40,370 nucleotides of DNA from Sphingomonadaceae bacterium 3R27C6. Its GTDB lineage: Bacteria; Pseudomonadota; Alphaproteobacteria; Sphingomonadales; Sphingomonadaceae. This document shows positions 8,980-17,229 of this stretch, piece by piece. Within the stretch, counting starts at the first letter, position 1. Each line of letters starts with the position of its first letter. Where the stretch lies: the NCBI GenBank assembly GCA_005503215.1, contig SCNS01000030.1:1-40370 (forward strand), written 5' to 3'. The notes beneath the pieces are model-generated. The model was not told the origin of the DNA and ran no database searches. It saw only the letters and a list, made by a program, of their open reading frames with translations. A program made the position numbers and the translations under genes.

Positions 8980-10125
8980 TTACCTCCCGTGATATTCGGC
9001 GACGGCCGACGACACCGATTGCATCAGCGCCATGCGCGCCGGAATGCCCGCGGTCGTGGTGCCCATCATCACGACGATCGCATAACGCGTGCCGTCGGGC
9101 GCGGTGGCGATGCCGATATCGTTATAGCCTGCGGTCATGCCGCCCAGATTCTGCCCGGTCCCGGTCTTGTGCATGAATTGCCAGCCCGGCGGCAGCCCGG
9201 CCTTGAGCCGCCGCGGCCCGCTCCGCGTGCGGCTCATCACGCCTTGCAGATATTCGGTCGATTCGGGCGACAGCAGTGTCCCGCGCGCGAGTCGCGTCAG
9301 CGCGCTGGCGATCGCCGCGGGGCTGGCGCCGTCGACCGGATTGGCGAGATAATTGTCCATCGCAGCCTGGCGCGTCGCGGCGGGCAGCGCGGCACGCGCG
9401 GTCTGGAAATTGCGGCCGACCGAATAGCTTTGCTGCCACGTCAGCCCCGCAGTCCCCGCCTGCAACAGGCGCTCACCGGGCCCGAAGCGGATCGAACCGA
9501 GATCCTTTTTCGTGATGAAGGCGCGCACGGCGGCAGGTCCGCCGACGGTGCGCAGCAGGCTGTCGTTCGCAAGATTGTCGCTGTGGGTGATCGCGGTTTC
9601 GATGAGGTCGCGGACGCTCATCGTGACCGATCCCTCGGCGCGAACGCGCGCGGCGAGTGGCTGGTGAAAGACCACCAAATCCTCGGGACCGATGCGGACG
9701 CGCTGATCCAGCGTCATCCGCCCCTGATCGACGGCGTCGAGCACGGTGAGCGCGACCCACAGTTTCGAGACGCTCTGCTGCGGGAACAGCTCGCCGCCGC
9801 GCTGCGACAGCGACCATTCGCCATCGATGCGCTGCACCGCGATGCCGGTCTTGCCGGGGAACGCACGCCACAGCTCATAGATGCGGTCGTTGAGGCCCGC
9901 GGGAGCGCGGCGGAATCCCGGATCGACGGGGCCGGCGGGACGCGGCATCGCCGACCGCACCGGTTGACCGATTGGCACCGTCACCGAACCGGACGGACCG
10001 CGCACCGCCGCTGACGGCTGCGTACGTGGCTGCGGAACGATCGCGGCGCTGCTGACGCAGCCCGCAAGCACCGCCGCGCTCATCGACATCGCGAGGAGCG
10101 GCTTGCCGGAAAACCTGAACTTCAT
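8980..10125 (-). CDS. Class A beta-lactamase-like serine hydrolase, lipoprotein
   Basis: The 381-residue protein has a lipobox at LAGC (Cys23) and a Pro/Ser-rich linker to about residue 75. The catalytic domain follows. Class A motifs are S118-V-S-K121 (SxxK), S182-D-N184 (SDN) and K320-T-G322 (KTG). Ungapped alignment from SDN places E218 in FGPGERLLQ exactly where the deacylating Glu166 falls in TEM enzymes; the usual Asn170 is Gln222. The protein should sit in the periplasm, membrane-anchored. Whether it hydrolyses beta-lactams or is a DD-peptidase-like relative is not shown by sequence. An AT-rich -10-like stretch lies at 10145-10156. Confidence 0.85.
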   Translation of the reverse strand: MKFRFSGKPLLAMSMSAAVLAGCVSSAAIVPQPRTQPSAAVRGPSGSVTVPIGQPVRSAMPRPAGPVDPGFRRAPAGLNDRIYELWRAFPGKTGIAVQRIDGEWSLSQRGGELFPQQSVSKLWVALTVLDAVDQGRMTLDQRVRIGPEDLVVFHQPLAARVRAEGSVTMSVRDLIETAITHSDNLANDSLLRTVGGPAAVRAFITKKDLGSIRFGPGERLLQAGTAGLTWQQSYSVGRNFQTARAALPAATRQAAMDNYLANPVDGASPAAIASALTRLARGTLLSPESTEYLQGVMSRTRSGPRRLKAGLPPGWQFMHKTGTGQNLGGMTAGYNDIGIATAPDGTRYAIVVMMGTTTAGIPARMALMQSVSSAVAEYHGR

Positions 10126-10294
10126 TCGAACCCCGCACTTGCGACTTTTATATTATCCCGACCCCTCTCGGACTTTTCCTGCGTCACGCAGGCGCGCGGG
10201 AGGGGCCAGCGATTTGCGGTGAATGATTCTTCTGCCGCGACCAATCGCGGAACCGGGCGGATTTCAGGGCGCAGACTTGGCCCACACGCGGTGG

Positions 10295-10984
10295 TCAGGG
10301 TGCCGGCTTCGCCCGCACCATATCGGGATAGAGCCGCTTCAACGCCGCGAGCTTGGGTGCATCCCAGCGCAGGATATAGCCGTTTTTCGGATTGCGCCGC
10401 ATGAAATCCTGATGAGTCGCCTCGGCAGGATAAAAGCGCTTATACGCCTCGACCGGCACGACGATGGGCTTGGCGAAAAATTTGCCGCCGCCGATTTGCG
10501 ACAGATAGGCGGTCGCGACTTGACGCTGGCTGGCGTCGAGCGGGACGATCGCGGCGCGATATTGCGGACCCGTGTCGGGGCCCTGGCGGTTCTTGAGCGT
10601 CGGGTCGGCGATCACCGAAAAGAGGATGCGAAGCAAGCTGCCATAGCTGACCTGCGACGGGTCATAGACGATGCGGACCGCCTCGGCATGGCCCGATTTT
10701 CCGTCGTGGGTCAGTTCATATTTGGCGGTCGCGGCGTTGCCGCCATGATAGCCCGATTCGACCGAAATCACGCCTTTGACGTTGGAAAAGACGCCTTCGA
10801 CGCCCCAGAAACAGCCGCCCGCGAGCACCGCGGTCGCGCGTTTCGCATTAACGGCGGGGTCGACGAGCGCGGCGGGCAGCTTGACGACGCTTTCGGCCTG
10901 CGCCGGGGTGCATTGCGCGACGATCGCGCCTGCGACCAGCGCCGTGACGGCGCGAAGCGAAAGGCTGCGCCGCAGCGGCGTCAC
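10295..10984 (-). CDS. msrA: Peptide methionine-S-oxide reductase MsrA, exported
   Basis: The 229-residue protein reduces methionine-S-sulfoxide in proteins. The catalytic motif GGCFWGVE has Cys58 as nucleophile; SGYHGGN and YDPSQVSYGSLL follow, as in MsrA. A signal peptide (TPLRRSLSLRAVTALVAGA, ending AQA at about 30) suggests a periplasmic enzyme. The GTG start at 10984 overlaps the TGA of a 35-codon ORF (GTGA), so translation is likely coupled. A longer reading to 11188 is rejected because it would bury the signal peptide and run through the small ORF. The 169 bp beyond its stop (10126-10294) hold a 6-4-6 hairpin (10235-10250) but no T-run. Confidence 0.92.
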   Translation of the reverse strand: MTPLRRSLSLRAVTALVAGAIVAQCTPAQAESVVKLPAALVDPAVNAKRATAVLAGGCFWGVEGVFSNVKGVISVESGYHGGNAATAKYELTHDGKSGHAEAVRIVYDPSQVSYGSLLRILFSVIADPTLKNRQGPDTGPQYRAAIVPLDASQRQVATAYLSQIGGGKFFAKPIVVPVEAYKRFYPAEATHQDFMRRNPKNGYILRWDAPKLAALKRLYPDMVRAKPAP

Positions 10985-11088
10985 GCCGGGATCGGCAGCG
11001 CCGGCTGATTGAGCACGATGTAGGTTGCGCCAATCGCGAAGCCAGCGAGCATGGTCAGGAACCAGTCGGAGCGGAGCATGGAGAGCAT
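10981..11088 (-). CDS. 35-residue membrane peptide coupled to msrA
   Basis: This short ORF starts at the ATG at 11088 with AAGAGG upstream and ends with a TGA that overlaps the msrA GTG. It begins MLSMLRSDWFLTMLAGFAIG and continues with a further ten hydrophobic residues to a proline-rich end (ALPIPA), so it should form one transmembrane helix. I recognise no family. Support is the good Shine-Dalgarno, the ideal four-base overlap and the membrane-protein composition; the alternative is a leader peptide needed only to translate msrA. Confidence 0.6.
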   Translation of the reverse strand: MLSMLRSDWFLTMLAGFAIGATYIVLNQPALPIPA

Positions 11089-11315
11089 ATGGGCCTCTTT
11101 TCATATCTTGTCGATTCGCGGCTTTTGCCGCTTTGGTTACACCGACGATATGGAGCGCCCCGACCAGCCGTGCAGTGATGGCAGTCACCCTTAACGGAAA
11201 TGACTTACTATCCGGTGAACCGGGCGGTTAACCGCCGTTCAGGTTCAAATAGGCTTCGCCATCCAGATTACAAGACCGATCGGTACAAAATAATCTTGCG
11301 CGGCTGAAATGCCGC

Positions 11316-12527
11316 TTAGCTGAGCGCCGCGCACGCCTGCTGGATGCGCACGCACGCATCCTTGAGCACTGCTTCCGACGTCGCGTAGGAGACGCGGAAC
11401 GCCGGCGACAGGCCAAAGGCACCGCCATGCACCGCCGCGACCTTGGCGCTGTCGAGGAAATAGTCGATCAGCGCCTCGTCGCTGTCGATCAGCTTGCCGT
11501 CGGGAGTCTTCTTGCCGATGCAGCCCGACGCGTCGGGATAGACGTAGAAGGCGCCGTCGGGGACGGGGCAGTTGAGGCCCGGCGCGTCGTTGAGCATCGC
11601 GACGACCATGTCGCGGCGCTTCCTGAACGCCGCGTTGCGGTCGTCGAGGAACTGCTGCGGCCCGCCGAGCGCGGCGGCGGCAGCGGCCTGCGCGATCGAG
11701 CAGGGGTTCGACGTCGACTGCGACTGGAGCTTGCCCATCGCCTTGATGATCCACGCGGGGCCGCCGGCATAGCCGATACGCCAGCCGGTCATCGCATAGG
11801 CTTTCGAACAGCCGTTCACGGTCAGGATGCGGTCGATCAGGTCGGGGCAACGCTGCGCGAAGGTCGTGAAGGCGAAATCGGCGTACCAGACATGCTCGTA
11901 CATATCATCGGTCATCACCATCACATGCGGATGGCGGCGAATCACTTCGCCGAGCGCGTCGAGTTCTTCGCCCGAATAGGCGGCGCCCGAGGGGTTTGAC
12001 GGCGAGTTGAACATCACCCAGCGCGTCTTCGGCGTGATCGCGGCGTCGAGCTGCGCCGGGGTGATCTTGTAATTCTGCGCCGCGGTGCCCTCGATGATCA
12101 CCGGCGTGCCGCCCGCGAAGGCGACGATGTCGGGATAGCTCACCCAATAGGGCGCGGGGATGATCACCTCGTCACCCTTGTCGACGGTGGCGACGAGCGC
12201 GTTGAACAAGGTGTGCTTGCCGCCGACGTTGACCGAAATCTGGTCGAGCCCGAATTCGAGACCGTTGTCGCGGTGGAACTTGCCGCGGATCGCGTCCTTC
12301 AGCGCCACGGTGCCGTCGACGAGCGTATATTTGGTCTGGCCGCCCCGGATCGCCTCGATCGCCGCTTCCTTGACGAAATCGGGCGTATCGAAATCGGGCT
12401 CACCCGCGCTGAGACCGATCACGTCGACGCCCGCGGCTTTCAGCGCCGTCACGCGCGCGGTCATCGCGAGCGTGGCCGACGGCTGGATGCGGTTGAGGGC
12501 GGCGGAGACATGGGGCTTCAGCGACAT
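11316..12527 (-). CDS. PLP-dependent aspartate-type aminotransferase (class I)
   Basis: The 403-residue protein starts MSLKPHVSAALNRIQPSATL and has GLSAGEPDFDTP near 40, FNSPSNPSGAAYSGEEL in the middle and the PLP lysine in SKAYAMTGWRIGYAGG. The C-terminal Arg that binds the substrate carboxylate is in FRVSYATS. It belongs to the fold-type I, Ib-type aspartate (and often prephenate) aminotransferases, making aspartate/oxaloacetate or arogenate. The start at 12527 has GGAAGA upstream; the extension to 12617 is rejected. The 227 bp downstream (11089-11315) hold a GGCGGTTAACCGCC palindrome at 11223-11236 and nothing else recognised. Confidence 0.95.
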   Translation of the reverse strand: MSLKPHVSAALNRIQPSATLAMTARVTALKAAGVDVIGLSAGEPDFDTPDFVKEAAIEAIRGGQTKYTLVDGTVALKDAIRGKFHRDNGLEFGLDQISVNVGGKHTLFNALVATVDKGDEVIIPAPYWVSYPDIVAFAGGTPVIIEGTAAQNYKITPAQLDAAITPKTRWVMFNSPSNPSGAAYSGEELDALGEVIRRHPHVMVMTDDMYEHVWYADFAFTTFAQRCPDLIDRILTVNGCSKAYAMTGWRIGYAGGPAWIIKAMGKLQSQSTSNPCSIAQAAAAAALGGPQQFLDDRNAAFRKRRDMVVAMLNDAPGLNCPVPDGAFYVYPDASGCIGKKTPDGKLIDSDEALIDYFLDSAKVAAVHGGAFGLSPAFRVSYATSEAVLKDACVRIQQACAALS

Positions 12528-12654
12528 GACGATATCTTCCGTGGCTTGCGCGGTCGGCTGCAAAAGGACAGGAAATTGCGCGCGGCCGCGCCTAAAGCCT
12601 CTAACCGATATTCGCAAGCGCGCAGCTTGATAATTTACCTATGCAGCCGGCAGG

Positions 12655-14487
12655 TCAGCCTATCGGCGATGCCGCAGCGTCCGCGAGCCGCGCCGGGATC
12701 AGTCCGCGCAGCGAATTGCCGATGAAAAATCCGCTGTCCAGGTCGGCGAGGCGCAGGTGCGATTCGACCGCGCGCCCCTTGTCGATCAGTTCGGCGCGCA
12801 GCACCCCGGGAAGCAGCCCCAGCGCGAGCGGCGGCGTGAGCAGTTGGCCGTCGCGCTCGACGAAGATATTGCTCCAGCTCCCTTCGGTGACGAAACCCGG
12901 CTCGTCGACGAAGACGACCTCGGCCGCGCCGCTTTCGTGCCGTGCGCGGTCATAGGCGGCGCGCAGGCTCGTCTTGTGCGTCAAGCGGAAATCGTCGGCG
13001 GCCATCGGCGCGGGCCGCACCGCGACGGGCACCGGCAGTTCGGCAAGCCGTGGCAGCGGCGACACCTCGATCGCGAGCGCGCCCGACGGCGCGAGCCGCA
13101 TCCGCACGCGCGCGGCGCTGCGCAGGCGGAAGGTCGCCGATTGCAGGACGTTGCGCGCACCGTGCCGGTCGAACACGAAGCCCAGCGCCGCGGCGCTCGC
13201 CTTCATCCGCGCCAGATGCCCTTCGATCCGCTGGACGCCTTCGACCGGATCGAAGAACATCGTTTCGATGAGGTCGAAGCTTTCCCCCGCTGCGCCCACA
13301 AATTCCCCCTTGGCCAGACATTCGCGCCATTCTTCAACCGGTTCGCTGTCGGCGACGATTCCGGAGCCCAGTCCCAGCGTGGCGCAAGCAAGGCCGTCCT
13401 GCAAGGCGCTTTGCGGTAACAAAAGCGTCCGGATCGCAACATTGAATGCCGCATCGCCCCCCGGCTCGATGAACCCGATCGAGCCTGTGTAAAGCCCGCG
13501 CGCCCCCGATTCCAGCTCGTCGATGATTTCCATCGCGCGCACTTTCGGCGCCCCTGTGATCGACCCGCACGGAAAAGCCGCGCGCAACACGTCGACCGCC
13601 CCGGCGCCTTCGGGCAGGCGCGCACTGACATCGGAGACGAGCTGGTGGATCGTCGGAAAGCTTTCGACACGGAACAGGTCGGGCACCGTGACCGACCCCG
13701 GCACCGCGACGCGCGACAGGTCATTGCGGATCAGGTCGACGATCATCAGATTTTCGGCGCGCTGCTTGGGATCTTCGGCAAGCTCGCGCGCCGCGGCGGC
13801 GTCGGCCTCGGAATCGGCAAGCCGCGCCGCGGTCCCCTTCATCGGCCGCGCCATCACCTGCCCGTCCCGCAGCGCGAAGAAGAGTTCGGGCGAGTGCGAG
13901 ACGATCGCCTGTTCGCCGGTCCAGATCACCCCGCCATAACCCGCGCGCGCGGTGCGGCGCAGCCGTGCATGAATGGCAAGCGGATTGCCGCGCACCGGAA
14001 CGTCGGCGCGAAAGGTGAAATTCGCCTGATAGATATCGCCGGCGCGGATGAAGCCCAGCACGGCCTCGACAGCGGCCAGATAGTCGGCGCGCGCGACGCG
14101 CGGCGCGACCTTGCCGATCCACGCCGACGCCGGATCGGGGAGCAGATCCGCCACCTTGTCGGCGTCGATCCGCCGGACCGTGTCAAACAGCCCGAACCAG
14201 CCGAGCGGCGCATCGCCCGTTTCGGCATCGACCGCCCCGCGCCACGCCGGCGCGAGCGCCTTTCCCGCCTCGTACGTCAGATAGCCCGCCGCATGGAGCC
14301 CGCGCGCCTGCGCCGCCTCAAGTGCCGAAAGCAGCGCCGGAACCTCGGCCGCCGAATAAGCCGTCAGCACCTCGACGGGGCGGGCAAACAGGCGCGCCGC
14401 CGCCGCGCCCTCGGCGCGCGCGTCGTCGAGCAGGACGAAGGGCGGACAGCCCGGCCCCGGAAGCGGGATCGCGTCGCCATCCGTCAT
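12655..14487 (-). CDS. pabB: Aminodeoxychorismate synthase component I fused to aminodeoxychorismate lyase-like domain (PabB-PabC)
   Basis: The 610-residue protein is bifunctional for p-aminobenzoate in folate synthesis. Residues 1 to about 370 are the chorismate-binding PabB domain: IRAGDIYQANFTF, ARPMKGTAAR (the lysine of the PIKGT motif), LMIVDLIRNDLSRV and CGSITGAPKVRAMEIIDELE. Residues from about 390 are an aminotransferase class IV fold: FDLIETMFFDP, the PLP lysine candidate in RLTHKTSLRAAYD, and VTEGSWSNIFVE. Together they would convert chorismate plus ammonia to ADC and then to pABA. The glutaminase partner PabA is not in the window. The fusion is known in several proteobacteria. Confidence 0.94.
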   Translation of the reverse strand: MTDGDAIPLPGPGCPPFVLLDDARAEGAAAARLFARPVEVLTAYSAAEVPALLSALEAAQARGLHAAGYLTYEAGKALAPAWRGAVDAETGDAPLGWFGLFDTVRRIDADKVADLLPDPASAWIGKVAPRVARADYLAAVEAVLGFIRAGDIYQANFTFRADVPVRGNPLAIHARLRRTARAGYGGVIWTGEQAIVSHSPELFFALRDGQVMARPMKGTAARLADSEADAAAARELAEDPKQRAENLMIVDLIRNDLSRVAVPGSVTVPDLFRVESFPTIHQLVSDVSARLPEGAGAVDVLRAAFPCGSITGAPKVRAMEIIDELESGARGLYTGSIGFIEPGGDAAFNVAIRTLLLPQSALQDGLACATLGLGSGIVADSEPVEEWRECLAKGEFVGAAGESFDLIETMFFDPVEGVQRIEGHLARMKASAAALGFVFDRHGARNVLQSATFRLRSAARVRMRLAPSGALAIEVSPLPRLAELPVPVAVRPAPMAADDFRLTHKTSLRAAYDRARHESGAAEVVFVDEPGFVTEGSWSNIFVERDGQLLTPPLALGLLPGVLRAELIDKGRAVESHLRLADLDSGFFIGNSLRGLIPARLADAAASPIG

Positions 14488-14538
14488 CGCTGTATCGTCA
14501 TCGCTATGTCACGGGTGTCGATCGCGCGCCCGCGGCGG

Positions 14539-15075
14539 TCAGCGGTCGCGCTTCATGCGGATCGTGCGGCCGCCGTCGATGGACGCGAAATAGCTGCCCA
14601 TCGTCGCGACCTTGATCTTCACCTTCTGCCCCGCCTTCGGCTGGCGCGGCAGGCGGGTGGTGTCGATCTGCACCCACACCGCATCATCTTCCATCACCAG
14701 CGTATATTTGCCCGACCGGTCGATGCTCGCCGAGCGGATCGTCGTTTCGATCTCCTTGACCTCATCCTCATCGCCGCCGAAAATTCCGCCGAGCTTGGGG
14801 AAGGCAAAGCCGAACAGTCCGCGCCGCGCCTTTTTGGCGGTCTCGCGGTCGGTGAAAGTGATTTCGCGCGCCTGATCGGCGGTCGACAGCTCGCCAACCT
14901 CGCGGTCGAAACAGGCGAGGCGCGCCGCCGGATCGGCGATGTCGCGGCAGGCGTAGAGCTCCTGGATCTGCGCGGGCCTTGCGGTCGGCAGCTTGTCCTT
15001 CGCGGCAGCCGGAACGGCGAGCGCGCAGGCGAGAAGGACGAGCGGCGCGGCGACGCGCGATGACAGCTGCAGCAT
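14539..15075 (-). CDS. Secreted protein of unknown function with CxxI-ARLACFD motif
   Basis: The 178-residue protein has a signal peptide ending near VPAAA (about 25). A short motif LYACRDIADPAARLACFDRE follows, in which two cysteines (about 43 and 55) flank an ARLACFD signature that I have seen in other periplasmic proteins of proteobacteria, including VasI-like ones. The C-terminal half (VWVQIDTTRLPRQPKAGQKV) looks like a small beta-rich domain. The function is unknown. It is divergent from the fatty acyl-CoA ligase gene. Confidence 0.7.
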   Translation of the reverse strand: MLQLSSRVAAPLVLLACALAVPAAAKDKLPTARPAQIQELYACRDIADPAARLACFDREVGELSTADQAREITFTDRETAKKARRGLFGFAFPKLGGIFGGDEDEVKEIETTIRSASIDRSGKYTLVMEDDAVWVQIDTTRLPRQPKAGQKVKIKVATMGSYFASIDGGRTIRMKRDR

Positions 15076-15144
15076 GACAAAACCCCTGGCGAAGACAATA
15101 TGCGCTGCCTAGCCGTCCGGACTGCGCGCCGCAAGCGAGCCCGG

Positions 15145-15176
15145 TTGCAAATCACCTTACTGACCCTAGTGTAAGG
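15145..15176 (+). promoter_or_regulatory. Candidate operator/promoter of the acyl-CoA ligase gene
   Basis: An inverted repeat CCTTAC (15155-15160), 10 nt, GTAAGG (15171-15176) overlaps a weak promoter-like pair, TTGCAA (15145-15150) and TAGTGT (15167-15172). The centre reads CTTACTGACCCTAGTGTAAG. It lies 35 nt before the ATG. TTAC-N-GTAA palindromes are typical of TetR-family regulators of fatty acid breakdown; the regulator is not in the window. Confidence 0.4.
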
Positions 15177-15210
15177 AACCCCGCCTATTCGAAGAGGATA
15201 TCACCCCCCG

Positions 15211-16878
15211 ATGGACAGCCGCTTTTCCTGGTCGACCGATTATCACCATCCCACGGCCTGGGACCAGGAGTTTGCGCCGCTGTCGCTGCCCGACATGCTC
15301 GCCGCCAGCGTCGCGCGGCGCGGCGATGCGCCGATGCTCGATTTCCTCGGCCGCCAGTTCGGATATGCCGAGGTCGCGCGCGGTGCGGCGCGCGTTGCGC
15401 GCGGATTGCAACAACGCGGGATCGGCAAGGGCAGCCGCGTCGGCCTCTTCCTGCCCAACGTCCCGCACTATGTCGCGGCCTATTATGGCGCACTCGCCGC
15501 CGGGGCGACGGTGGTCAATTTCTCGCCGCTCTATACCGTCGCCGAACTCGAGGCGCAGGTCGAGGATTCGGGCACCGAGACGCTGTTCACGATCAGCGCC
15601 GCGGCGCTGCTCCCCACTGCATTGAAGGTGCTCGACGGCTCGAGCCTCAAACAGCTCGTCGTCGGCTCGGTCGCGGGCGGGCTGCCGGCGGCGAAGTCGG
15701 TGCTCTATCGCCTGTTCAAGCGGACCGAGGTCGCGGCGCTCCCCGAAGACCCGCGCGTCATCCGTTTCTCGGCGCTCACCGACAATGACGGCCGGCCCGA
15801 CCCCGTCGCGATCGACGCCGAAAAGGACATCGCGCTGATCCAATATACCGGCGGCACGACGGGAACACCAAAGGGCGCCAAGCTGACGCACCAGAACCTC
15901 ACCGCCAATGCGCGGCAGGTCAATGCGATCGACCCCGATCACGACGCCGCCGATCGCATTCTAGGCGTGCTGCCCTTCTTCCACGTCTTTGCGAACACGT
16001 GCGTGCTCAACCGCACGGTGCTCAACGGCGGTTCGATCACGATGCTGCCGCGCTTCGATGCGAAGCAGGCGCTCGACGCGATCACGCGCACCAAAACGAC
16101 CGCGCTCCCGGGCGTGCCGACAATGTACCAGGCGCTGCTCGATCATCCCGATCTCGCCAAGACCGACTTTTCCTCGCTGCGCATCTGCATCTCGGGCGGC
16201 GCGCCGATGCCCGCCGAACTGCGCGAGAAATTCACCGCGGCGACCGGCGCCTCGCTCGTCGAAGGCTATGGCCTCACCGAAAGCTCGGGCGTGGTCGCGA
16301 CCAATCCCTATGAAGGCCCCGTCCAGCCGGGCACGATCGGCCAGCCGCTCCCCGCGACGCACATTCGGCTTCTCGACAAGGAGGATCCGTCGAAGGATGC
16401 CCCCGACGGCGAGCCCGGCGAACTCGCGGTCAAGGGGCCGCAGATCATGCAAGGTTACTGGAACCGCACCGACGCGGACAAGGACAGCTTCACCGACGAC
16501 GGCTGGCTGCGCACCGGCGACGTCGCGGTGGTCGAGGCCAATGGCTATATCCGCATCGTCGACCGGTTGAAGGACATGATCGCGGTCGGCGGGTTCAAAG
16601 TGTACCCGAGCGTGATCGAGGCGCATCTCTACGAGCATCCCGCGGTCAAGGAAGCGATCGTGCTCGGCGTTCCCGACGCCTATCGCGGCGAGGCGCCAAA
16701 GGCTTTCGTGACGCTGGAGGACGGGTTCCAGGTGAGCGGCGAGGCGCTCGCCGCCTGGCTCAACCCCCAGCTCGGCAAGCATGAGCGGGTGAAGACGGTC
16801 GAGGTGCGGCTGAACCTGCCCAAGACGATGATCGGCAAGCTGGATCGGAAGGCGCTCAGGGCGGAGGAAGGCGCTTAA
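15211..16878 (+). CDS. fadD: Long-chain fatty acid-CoA ligase (AMP-dependent synthetase)
   Basis: The 555-residue protein activates fatty acids to acyl-CoA through an acyl-adenylate. Signatures are the P-loop YTGGTTGTPKGAKLTH (about 211-226), LPFFHVFANT, VEGYGLTESSG (adenine pocket), DGWLRTGDVAVV (ribose-binding Asp), the hinge VDRLKDMIAVGGFKVYP and the C-terminal catalytic lysine in MIGKLDRKALR. The ATG at 15211 has GAAGAGG upstream. It would feed the beta-oxidation dehydrogenases whose electrons pass to EtfAB. Chain-length preference cannot be read from sequence; the symbol fadD is by family, not orthology. Confidence 0.93.
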   Translation: MDSRFSWSTDYHHPTAWDQEFAPLSLPDMLAASVARRGDAPMLDFLGRQFGYAEVARGAARVARGLQQRGIGKGSRVGLFLPNVPHYVAAYYGALAAGATVVNFSPLYTVAELEAQVEDSGTETLFTISAAALLPTALKVLDGSSLKQLVVGSVAGGLPAAKSVLYRLFKRTEVAALPEDPRVIRFSALTDNDGRPDPVAIDAEKDIALIQYTGGTTGTPKGAKLTHQNLTANARQVNAIDPDHDAADRILGVLPFFHVFANTCVLNRTVLNGGSITMLPRFDAKQALDAITRTKTTALPGVPTMYQALLDHPDLAKTDFSSLRICISGGAPMPAELREKFTAATGASLVEGYGLTESSGVVATNPYEGPVQPGTIGQPLPATHIRLLDKEDPSKDAPDGEPGELAVKGPQIMQGYWNRTDADKDSFTDDGWLRTGDVAVVEANGYIRIVDRLKDMIAVGGFKVYPSVIEAHLYEHPAVKEAIVLGVPDAYRGEAPKAFVTLEDGFQVSGEALAAWLNPQLGKHERVKTVEVRLNLPKTMIGKLDRKALRAEEGA

Positions 16879-16888
16879 ACACTTCATA

Positions 16889-16919
16889 CGTCACCCCCGC
16901 GAAGGCGGGGGTCCAGCTT
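16889..16919 (+). repeat. Left REP-like terminal repeat of the GIY-YIG unit
   Basis: The repeat reads CGTCA, stem CCCCCGC, loop GAAG, stem GCGGGGG, then TCCAGCTT. The hairpin is perfect (8 bp counting the A-T closing pair). It lies 10 bp after the acyl-CoA ligase stop. Its exact reverse complement is at 17230-17260. Confidence 0.9.
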
Positions 16920-16933
16920 TTGAGGTGTTCGCA

Positions 16934-17227
16934 ATGTCCAAAGGCGGTCACGTTTACATTATGGCCAACCGCTACCGCGGCACCGTCTACATCGGAGTGA
17001 CATCCCATCTCACCGCCCGCATTTTTCAGCATCGCACCGGCGACGGGTCCGATTTTTGTAAACGTTATGGGCTGGATCGCCTGGTCTACGCCGAACCGCA
17101 CAATGATATCCGCGATGCCATTGTGCGGGAAAAGGCATTGAAGAAATGGAATCGCCATTGGAAATTCCGTCTGATCGAAGAGCAGAATCCCGAATGGCTC
17201 GATCTTTTCGACACTCTCAACGCCTGA
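16934..17227 (+). CDS. GIY-YIG nuclease family protein
   Basis: The 97-residue protein is a single GIY-YIG domain. The first strand has HVYIM (Y8), the second TVYIGVT (Y19-I-G21), the helix has R29 in LTARIFQH, and REKALKKWNRHWKFRLIEEQ with NPEWLDLF closes the domain, as in the small YhbQ/COG2827-type proteins. The family cuts DNA or is assumed to do so; the role of these short bacterial members is poorly known. The ATG at 16934 has TGAGG 8 nt upstream; a GTG at 16925 is an alternative. It is bounded by perfect inverted repeats. Confidence 0.9.
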   Translation: MSKGGHVYIMANRYRGTVYIGVTSHLTARIFQHRTGDGSDFCKRYGLDRLVYAEPHNDIRDAIVREKALKKWNRHWKFRLIEEQNPEWLDLFDTLNA

Positions 17228-17229
17228 AC

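Noticed and set aside
10178..10192. CCTGCGTCACGCAGG palindrome upstream of the beta-lactamase-like gene
   Set aside because: The one-base loop cannot form a hairpin, and a single copy without a known regulator is weak evidence for an operator.
10235..10250. CCGCGA-CCAA-TCGCGG hairpin after msrA as a terminator
   Set aside because: The stem is short and no T-run follows on the msrA strand.
11223..11236. GGCGGTTAACCGCC palindrome in the aminotransferase/msrA gap
   Set aside because: It is a perfect 14 bp palindrome but single, with no adjacent regulator and no promoter elements, so no function is claimed.
16856..17158. A 100-codon minus-strand frame across the GIY-YIG unit
   Set aside because: It crosses the left inverted repeat and is antisense to a clear GIY-YIG domain.
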